Shown: piece by piece, positions 1-3,889 of the stretch
Layout: every line of letters begins with the position of its first letter
How positions within the stretch are numbered: position 1 is the stretch's first letter
Assembly: GCA_030596265.1 (NCBI GenBank)
Contig: JAUVKM010000133.1
Span: 1-6,361, forward strand
Length of the DNA stretch: 6,361 nucleotides
Direction: 5' to 3'
Source: Candidatus Cloacimonadota bacterium
Lineage (GTDB): Bacteria; Cloacimonadota; Cloacimonadia; Cloacimonadales; TCS61
Made by a program: the position numbers and the translations under genes
Notes under the pieces: model-generated
Database searches by the model: none
What the model was told of the DNA's origin: nothing
What the model saw: the letters and a program-made list of their open reading frames with translations, nothing else

Positions 1-1
1 T

Positions 2-661
2 TTGAAAGCACTTAATGGTGAGCCGGAAGGTGAAGCAACAATCCAAGAATTGATGGATGCTGTAGATTCCTATATTCCACTTCCAGAACGTGATACAGAC
101 AAGCCTTTCCTATTACCTGTAGAGGATGTATTCTCAATATCAGGTCGTGGAACAGTAGCTACCGGTCGTATCGAGCGTGGCGTTGTTAAAGTAGGCGAGA
201 AAATAGAAAGAGTAGGAATCCGTGAAACAATCACAACAACTTGTACAGGTGTTGAGATGTTCCGCAAACTTCTTGATAGTGGACAAGCTGGAGATAATGT
301 AGGAATATTACTTCGTGGAATGGCAAAAGATGAGATCGAGCGTGGCATGGTATTAGCTAAGCCAAAATCGATCAATCCACATACAAAGTTCACGGGAGAG
401 ACTTACGTATTAACCAAAGATGAAGGTGGACGTCATAAGCCATTCTTTAGTGGATACAGACCTCAGTTCTATTTCCGAACAACAGATGTTACAGGTTCCA
501 TCACACTTCCGGATGGAGTAGAGATGGTAATGCCTGGTGATAATGTGACAATTTCAGAAGAGCTAATCACACCAATCGCAATGGAGAAAGGTCTTCGTTA
601 TGCGATTCGTGAAGGTGGAAGAACTATTGGTGCTGGCGTCGTTGGCGATGTTAGCGAGTAG
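2..661 (+). CDS. tuf: Elongation factor Tu, 3' part (C-terminal 219 residues)
   Basis: EF-Tu is the cytoplasmic GTPase that carries aminoacyl-tRNA to the ribosomal A site. The 5' part is cut off by the window edge, so base 2 is not a real start; the first codon (TTG, Leu) fits position 175 of E. coli EF-Tu, the last residue of the guanine-binding SAL motif, with no gaps from there to the C-terminus. What remains is the end of the G domain and all of domains II and III. Visible hallmarks are [20 protein letters not shown] opening domain [33 protein letters not shown] in domain III, and [14 protein letters not shown] near the end. The Ala at the kirromycin-contact position (E. coli 375) is kept. 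The tail is DVSE, more acidic than the usual ending. Ten of 15 Arg codons are CGT, as expected of a very highly expressed gene. Position next to rpmG-trnW-secE-nusG matches the tufB context of E. coli. Confidence 0.98.
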   Translation: MKALNGEPEGEATIQELMDAVDSYIPLPERDTDKPFLLPVEDVFSISGRGTVATGRIERGVVKVGEKIERVGIRETITTTCTGVEMFRKLLDSGQAGDNVGILLRGMAKDEIERGMVLAKPKSINPHTKFTGETYVLTKDEGGRHKPFFSGYRPQFYFRTTDVTGSITLPDGVEMVMPGDNVTISEELITPIAMEKGLRYAIREGGRTIGAGVVGDVSE

Positions 662-667
662 GAAAAA

Positions 668-817
668 ATGAGAGAAATTATTACGTTAGCTTGCGAAGAG
701 TGTAAAAACAGAAATTACACTACTACGAAAAATAGACGAACACACCCTAAAAGAGTTGAGTATAAAAAATACTGCCCTAAGTGCAGAAAACATACTGAAC
801 ATAAGCAGACTAGATAA
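668..817 (+). CDS. rpmG: 50S ribosomal protein L33 (bL33), zinc-ribbon form
   Basis: This 49-residue protein is bL33, a small 50S subunit protein near the E site. It starts [20 protein letters not shown] and carries two CxxC pairs, Cys9/Cys12 and Cys36/Cys39, which form the zinc ribbon, so this is the zinc-binding version of L33 rather than the cysteine-free paralogue. The YTTTKNRR and [18 protein letters not shown] segments match the family and the length is normal. The ATG lies 6 nt after the tuf stop. The only Shine-Dalgarno candidate, AGGA at 660-663, overlaps the tuf TAG and sits 4 nt from the ATG, which suggests translational coupling to tuf. Arginine codon use differs from tuf: six AGA and one CGA, no CGT. 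Confidence 0.96.
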   Translation: MREIITLACEECKNRNYTTTKNRRTHPKRVEYKKYCPKCRKHTEHKQTR

Positions 818-827
818 ATAAAAATGC

Positions 828-903
828 AGGCTTGTAGCTCAATTGGTAGAGCACTGGTCTCCAAAACCAGGGGTTGCGGGTTCAAGTCCTGCCGGGCCTG
901 CCA
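828..903 (+). tRNA. trnW: tRNA-Trp (anticodon CCA), 3' CCA encoded
   Basis: A full 76-nt cloverleaf folds by hand. The acceptor stem is 828-834 with 893-899 (two G-U pairs); T8 A9 follow at 835-836. The D stem is 837-840 with 849-852. The anticodon stem, 854-858 with 866-870, is perfect. The loop 859-865 carries anticodon CCA at 861-863. The variable loop is 871-875. The T stem is 876-880 with 888-892 (one G-U pair), closing the loop TTCAAGT. Base 900 is the G73 discriminator and 901-903 the genomically encoded CCA. A1-U72, G73 and anticodon CCA are the identity elements of bacterial tRNA-Trp. It lies 10 nt after rpmG and 16 nt before secE on the same strand with no promoter seen, so it is probably excised from the operon transcript. 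Confidence 0.98.
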
Positions 904-919
904 TTAAAGTGAGATAATT

Positions 920-1111
920 ATGTTTAAAAAAATATTTCGTTTCTTCAAAAGTGTTAAGACAGAAATGTCATACGTATCCTGGCCAACCAAGGCTGATATT
1001 AAAGAAGGTACTACTGTAGTTATCCTTATGTCAATTTTTGTAGCTATCTTTTTATCTTTGGTTGATACAGGTTTCGGCTTTTTGATCAAAAAATTATTAT
1101 TGAAAGGTTAA
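920..1111 (+). CDS. secE: Preprotein translocase subunit SecE (single transmembrane form)
   Basis: SecE is the essential clamp subunit of the SecYEG export channel in the inner membrane. The protein has 63 residues, the compact form with one transmembrane helix, unlike the three-helix E. coli version. A basic amphipathic N-terminal helix (about residues 1-16) leads to the family signature VSWPTKADIKEGT (19-31), then a hydrophobic helix of about residues 33-56 containing the typical Asp (D49), and a short Lys-rich cytoplasmic tail. The start is the first ATG after the tRNA. Its ribosome binding site is weak: GTGAG at 909-913, 6 nt upstream. The stop is only 4 nt before nusG, so the two are surely cotranscribed, as in most bacteria. 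Confidence 0.96.
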   Translation: MFKKIFRFFKSVKTEMSYVSWPTKADIKEGTTVVILMSIFVAIFLSLVDTGFGFLIKKLLLKG

Positions 1112-1115
1112 GTAA

Positions 1116-1637
1116 ATGAAGTGGTATGTTGTTCACACCTATGCTTCCCATGAATTCAAAATAAAAGAAGCTATCGAAAAAGGAATTAAGGGCACACCTC
1201 TTGAAGATAAGATCGGACAGATATTGATTCCTACACAGAAGACATTTCACATCAGAGATGGGAAGAAAATAGAGCGTGAAAAAAAATTATTCAACAGTTA
1301 TGTTATGTTGGAAGCTGAACTAACACCTGAGTTGTACTCATTTGTGGTTGGACTTCCAAGTGTAACTCATTTCCTGGGTACAGGAAAAAAACCTCAGCCT
1401 CTCTCTGATGCTGAAGTAAAACGTCTGTTGGGTATTGAAGACCGCGACAAAACCGCATCACAAAATGTAGACTATATCCCTGGCGATATGGTAAAAATCA
1501 CAGCTGGTCCATTCAGTGATTTCGAAGGTGTTATTGAAAAATTACATGATGACAGGCAAAAACTTACTGTAAAAGTAACTGTCTTTGGTAGAGTTACACC
1601 TGTAGAAGTTAGAACCGATCAGATTGAACTTATGTAA
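1116..1637 (+). CDS. nusG: Transcription termination/antitermination factor NusG
   Basis: NusG binds the clamp of RNA polymerase, modulates pausing and links transcription to Rho or to the ribosome. The 173 residues have the standard two-domain layout. The NGN domain (about 1-105) opens with MKWYVVHTYASHEFK and contains FNSYVMLEAEL (59-69) and the loop FLGTGKKPQPLSDAEV (86-101). A short linker (about 107-118) leads to the C-terminal KOW domain (about 121-173), with GDMVKITAGPFSDFEGVIE and FGRVTPVEV. There is no extra inserted domain. The Shine-Dalgarno AAAGG (1103-1107) lies inside the end of secE, 8 nt from the ATG. The stop is 13 nt before rplK. Confidence 0.97.
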   Translation: MKWYVVHTYASHEFKIKEAIEKGIKGTPLEDKIGQILIPTQKTFHIRDGKKIEREKKLFNSYVMLEAELTPELYSFVVGLPSVTHFLGTGKKPQPLSDAEVKRLLGIEDRDKTASQNVDYIPGDMVKITAGPFSDFEGVIEKLHDDRQKLTVKVTVFGRVTPVEVRTDQIELM

Positions 1638-1650
1638 ATAGAGGAAGAAA

Positions 1651-2082
1651 ATGGCAAAACCAAAAGATATTGAACATTTAGTAAAATTACAACTCCCTGC
1701 AGGGAAAGCAACTCCGGCACCTCCAGTAGGTCCGGCTCTCGGTCAGGCAGGAATTAATATTGGAGAATTTTGTAAAGCATTCAACGATAAAACAAAAGAC
1801 TCTCCGGGAATGATCTTCCCAGTTGTAATTTATGTTAAGAAAAATAAATCCTACACATTCGAGATCAAAACTCCACCAGCGGCTATTCTTATTAAGAAGG
1901 AAGCTGGTCTTGCAAAAGGCTCTGGAGTTCCTCATATGGAAAAAGTAGGAACGATCACAAAAGCTCAGGTAAAGAAAATAGCTGAGATAAAGATGAAAGA
2001 TCTAAACGCATATAACATTGAAGGTGCTATGCGTATGATAGAAGGTACTGCAAGAAACATGGGAGTTTTAGTCGAGGGCTAA
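1651..2082 (+). CDS. rplK: 50S ribosomal protein L11 (uL11)
   Basis: L11 binds the GTPase-associated centre of 23S rRNA at the base of the L10-L12 stalk and takes part in factor binding and RelA activation. The length of 143 residues is usual. The N-terminal domain has the Pro-rich segment [17 protein letters not shown] (16-32), which forms the thiostrepton-binding cleft with rRNA, followed by FCKAFN. The middle has [19 protein letters not shown]. The rRNA-binding C-terminal domain has [20 protein letters not shown] and [15 protein letters not shown] at 1641-1644 is a good ribosome binding site 6 nt before the ATG. Only 13 nt separate it from nusG, so the promoter and L1-repressed leader found before rplK in E. 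coli have no space here. Confidence 0.97.
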   Translation: MAKPKDIEHLVKLQLPAGKATPAPPVGPALGQAGINIGEFCKAFNDKTKDSPGMIFPVVIYVKKNKSYTFEIKTPPAAILIKKEAGLAKGSGVPHMEKVGTITKAQVKKIAEIKMKDLNAYNIEGAMRMIEGTARNMGVLVEG

Positions 2083-2092
2083 AGCGCTTTAG
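2079..2092. repeat. Perfect 14-bp palindrome over the rplK stop codon
   Basis: CTAAAGCGCTTTAG reads the same on both strands, contains the rplK TAA (2080-2082) and is followed by a short T run (2093-2097). As RNA it could form only a 5-bp AT-rich stem around a GCGC loop. Upstream, TTTAG at 2067-2071 could instead pair with CTAAA at 2079-2083, so two weak hairpins are mutually exclusive. The stem is too weak to call a terminator, and rplA follows immediately. Whether it has a function is unknown. Confidence 0.4.
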
Positions 2093-2115
2093 TTTTTATG
2101 CAGGAGATTATCGAT

Positions 2116-2121
2116 AAGGAG
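2116..2121 (+). promoter_or_regulatory. Shine-Dalgarno site that fixes the rplA start
   Basis: AAGGAG sits 5 nt before the ATG at 2127. An in-frame GTG at 2121 overlaps the last base of this site and so cannot be the start. A second AGGAG lies 15 nt upstream at 2102-2106, and the 10-nt palindrome TTATCGATAA (2108-2117) lies between them, its last two bases overlapping the first A residues of AAGGAG. Confidence 0.8.
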
Positions 2122-2126
2122 TGTTA

Positions 2127-2828
2127 ATGACTAGTAAAAGGTACAAACAAGCCCATGAGATGATCGACAAAACAAAAAGATATGAGCTCGACGAAGCCAT
2201 AGAATTGCTTTTGAAATATCCAAAAGCTAAATTCGATGAAACCGTTGAACTACATATGAATTTAGGTGTCGATCCTCGGAAAGCTGATCAACAAATCAGG
2301 AACTCTTTAGTATTGCCAAATGGTAGTGGAAAAACTTCTACTGTCCTTGTTTTTGCAGAAGGCGATAAAGCTGATGAAGCAAAAAAAGCTGGTGCTGATT
2401 TCGTTGGAGTAGATGAATACGTTGAAAAGATCAACTCTGGTTGGTTTGATTTTGACGTTGCAATTACAACTCCAAACTTAATGGGCAAAATCGGTCGTTT
2501 GGGACGTGTATTAGGACCTCGTAGTCTTATGCCGAACCCAAAAGACGGAACAGTTACAATGGACGTGAAGAAAGCAGTTGCAGATGCAAAAGGTGGAAAA
2601 ATCACTTATCGTATAGATAAGTTTTCAAACCTTCACATTATTGCCGGTAAATTAAGTTTTACTGCAAAGCAACTTTCAGAAAACTTGCTTACTATCATTT
2701 TAGCAATCATTAAAGAGAGACCTGCAGCATTAAAAGGCATTTACATCAATTCAATTAACATCACCTCAACTATGGGTCCCGGAATTAAATTAGACGTTAC
2801 AAGCGTATCAAAGCTTGCTAAGCAGTAG
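2127..2828 (+). CDS. rplA: 50S ribosomal protein L1 (uL1)
   Basis: L1 forms the mobile L1 stalk of the 50S subunit, which guides deacylated tRNA out of the E site. In many bacteria it also represses its own operon by binding mRNA. The 233 residues match the family length. Domain I is made of the N-terminus (YELDEAIELLLKYPKAKFDE) and the C-terminal part, and domain II of about residues 70-158. Hallmarks are VDPRKADQQIRNSLVLPNG, GRLGRVLGPRSLMPNPKDG, the second rRNA-binding region GKITYRIDKFSN with IIAGKLSF, and the STMGPG loop. One oddity is Ser in GPRSLMPNP, where most bacteria have Gly. The start ATG is chosen over an in-frame GTG 6 nt upstream because the ribosome binding site overlaps that GTG. 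It follows rplK by 44 nt and precedes rplJ by 11 nt. Confidence 0.97.
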   Translation: MTSKRYKQAHEMIDKTKRYELDEAIELLLKYPKAKFDETVELHMNLGVDPRKADQQIRNSLVLPNGSGKTSTVLVFAEGDKADEAKKAGADFVGVDEYVEKINSGWFDFDVAITTPNLMGKIGRLGRVLGPRSLMPNPKDGTVTMDVKKAVADAKGGKITYRIDKFSNLHIIAGKLSFTAKQLSENLLTIILAIIKERPAALKGIYINSINITSTMGPGIKLDVTSVSKLAKQ

Positions 2829-2839
2829 GAGAGTTTACT

Positions 2840-3373
2840 ATGGTACAAGTATACAAACAAGACGCAGTAAAAGTAATCAAAGATAGACTCGACAATGCAA
2901 AATCAATCGTTCTGATTGATTACAAAGGGATCAATATTGAAGAAGTTGATGAATTACGTAACAGAATGCGAAATGCAAATGTTGATTATTTCATTTCAAA
3001 GAACACATTCATTAAAATCGCACTTAATGAATTGGGAATCAAAGAATTTGACGAACATTTAAGTGGTCCAACTGCTATAGCAATCTCAAAAGTGGATGAA
3101 GTAGCAGCTGCCAGAGAATTAGCCAAATTCAAAAAAGATATTATGGATGACAAGGACTTCCCGAAGTTTAAAATTGGTTTAGTTGGAAAAGATATTATGG
3201 ATATATCTCAACTGGAAACACTAGCTGATCTTCCTTCTAAAGAAGTTCTATTGTCAATGATTCTACAAGGTTTCAATGCGCCTATCAATGGCTTTGTTGG
3301 TGCACTTAGTGGAATCTTGAGAAAATTTATCTATGCAATCGACACAATAGCCAAACAAAAAGAAAATAAATAA
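2840..3373 (+). CDS. rplJ: 50S ribosomal protein L10 (uL10), stalk base
   Basis: L10 anchors the L12 dimers to 23S rRNA beside L11. The 177 residues are longer than the 165-166 typical of E. coli and Bacillus. The globular N-terminal domain binds rRNA and shows [28 protein letters not shown] and [10 protein letters not shown]. After [15 protein letters not shown] comes the long C-terminal helix (roughly residues 150-175) that holds L12 dimers. Compared from memory with E. coli, the stretch after the conserved LP is 45 residues instead of 35, which is one extra L12-binding segment as in Thermotoga maritima. AGGAG at 2827-2831, overlapping the rplA stop, is 8 nt from the ATG. The 11-nt spacer leaves no room for the usual long L10 leader. 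Confidence 0.97.
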   Translation: MVQVYKQDAVKVIKDRLDNAKSIVLIDYKGINIEEVDELRNRMRNANVDYFISKNTFIKIALNELGIKEFDEHLSGPTAIAISKVDEVAAARELAKFKKDIMDDKDFPKFKIGLVGKDIMDISQLETLADLPSKEVLLSMILQGFNAPINGFVGALSGILRKFIYAIDTIAKQKENK

Positions 3374-3386
3374 ACATATATACGAT

Positions 3387-3391
3387 GGAGG
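3387..3391 (+). promoter_or_regulatory. Shine-Dalgarno site that fixes the rplL start
   Basis: GGAGG lies 5 nt before the ATG at 3397. An in-frame ATG at 3385 overlaps this site and has no ribosome binding site of its own, so a start there, which would add MEDI to the protein, is unlikely. The L12 family begins at the position of the second ATG. Confidence 0.85.
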
Positions 3392-3396
3392 ATATA

Positions 3397-3774
3397 ATGG
3401 CTGACAAGAAGCAACAAGTTATTGATATTATTAAGGAAATGAGTGTAATCGAACTTTCCGAACTTGTAAAAGAACTCGAAGAGATCTTCGATATTACTGC
3501 TGCTGCCCCAGTAGCCGTTGCTGCACCTGGTGCTGCTGCCGGTGGAGAAGCTGCTGAAGAAAAAACAGAATTTGACGTTGTTTTAACTAGCTCTGGAGCA
3601 AAGAAGATCCAAGTTATTAAAACTGTACGTGCAATCACAAAATTAGGACTTAAAGAAGCTAAAGAATTAGTTGATAATGCACCAAATCCAGTTGTTCAAG
3701 GTGTTTCAAAAGAAGAAGCTGAAACCGTTAAAGCTCAGATTGAAGAAGCTGGCGGATCTGTAGAAGTTAAATAA
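3397..3774 (+). CDS. rplL: 50S ribosomal protein L7/L12 (bL12)
   Basis: L12 is the multi-copy stalk protein that recruits EF-Tu, EF-G, IF2 and release factors to the ribosome and stimulates GTP hydrolysis. The 125 residues have all three parts. The N-terminal dimerisation and L10-binding helices span about 1-35 ([19 protein letters not shown]). The flexible Ala/Gly-rich hinge is about 37-56 ([19 protein letters not shown]). The globular C-terminal domain is about 59-125, with the factor-binding surface [20 protein letters not shown] and the family ending GGSVEVK. It follows rplJ by 23 nt. As the stalk needs four or more L12 per L10, its strong GGAGG site fits a higher translation rate than rplJ. 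Confidence 0.98.
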   Translation: MADKKQQVIDIIKEMSVIELSELVKELEEIFDITAAAPVAVAAPGAAAGGEAAEEKTEFDVVLTSSGAKKIQVIKTVRAITKLGLKEAKELVDNAPNPVVQGVSKEEAETVKAQIEEAGGSVEVK

Positions 3775-3790
3775 TCAACAAAATTATTAT

Positions 3791-3818
3791 ACGGAAGTGA
3801 GCTATGGCTCGCTTCCGT
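3791..3818 (+). promoter_or_regulatory. 12-bp hairpin in the rplL-rpoB spacer (candidate attenuator or RNase processing site)
   Basis: ACGGAAGTGAGC (3791-3802) pairs with GCTCGCTTCCGT (3807-3818) over 12 bp with one G-U pair, closing the 4-nt loop TATG. It begins 16 nt after the rplL stop. The following bases (TACCTTATTTAT) are not a proper T run, so full termination is unlikely and partial read-through or RNase cleavage is more plausible. E. coli has both an attenuator and an RNase III site at the same place, lowering rpoBC expression relative to the ribosomal protein genes. The stem is seen directly; the role is inferred by position. Confidence 0.7.
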
Positions 3819-3889
3819 TACCTTATTTATAATGATAGAAATTTGTACGGAATTATAATTGTACGCAAAAAAATAAGGAGTATAAACTT
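3819..3889 (+). other. rpoB 5' leader with AATTATAATT palindrome and Shine-Dalgarno
   Basis: The rest of the rplL-rpoB spacer contains the perfect 10-nt palindrome AATTATAATT (3851-3860), flanked by GTACGG and GTACGC, and a second copy of ACGGAA (3847-3852), the first bases of the upstream hairpin. That copy could pair with TTCCGT (3813-3818) as a weaker alternative fold. AAGGAG at 3875-3880 is the rpoB ribosome binding site, 9 nt before the TTG start. TATAAT occurs twice (3828-3833, 3854-3859), but neither has a recognisable -35 box at proper spacing, so I do not call a promoter. Confidence 0.5.

Noticed and set aside
70..393. Antisense open frame of 107 codons opposite tuf
   Set aside because: It mirrors the codon pattern of the conserved tuf frame, has no recognisable domain, and the + strand is fully explained by EF-Tu.
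2079..2097. Intrinsic terminator at the end of rplK (palindrome plus T run)
   Set aside because: Only a 5-bp AT-rich stem can form with a 4-nt loop. Termination here would cut off rplA, which has no promoter of its own.
2121..2123. GTG as start of rplA
   Set aside because: It overlaps the last base of the Shine-Dalgarno AAGGAG. The ATG at 2127 has correct spacing and fits the family N-terminus.
2288..2605. Antisense open frame of 105 codons opposite rplA
   Set aside because: A shadow of the L1 coding frame with no recognisable protein features.
3385..3387. ATG at 3385 as start of rplL
   Set aside because: It overlaps the GGAGG ribosome binding site of the ATG at 3397, and L12 proteins begin at the latter.
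3327..3638. Antisense open frame of 103 codons spanning the rplJ end and rplL, rich in Ala and Ser
   Set aside because: The Ala-rich stretch is the complement of the L12 hinge codons. Two well-supported genes occupy the + strand.
3828..3859. Promoter for rpoB based on two TATAAT boxes
   Set aside because: No TTGACA-like box lies 16-18 nt upstream of either one. TATAAT is expected by chance in such AT-rich spacer DNA.
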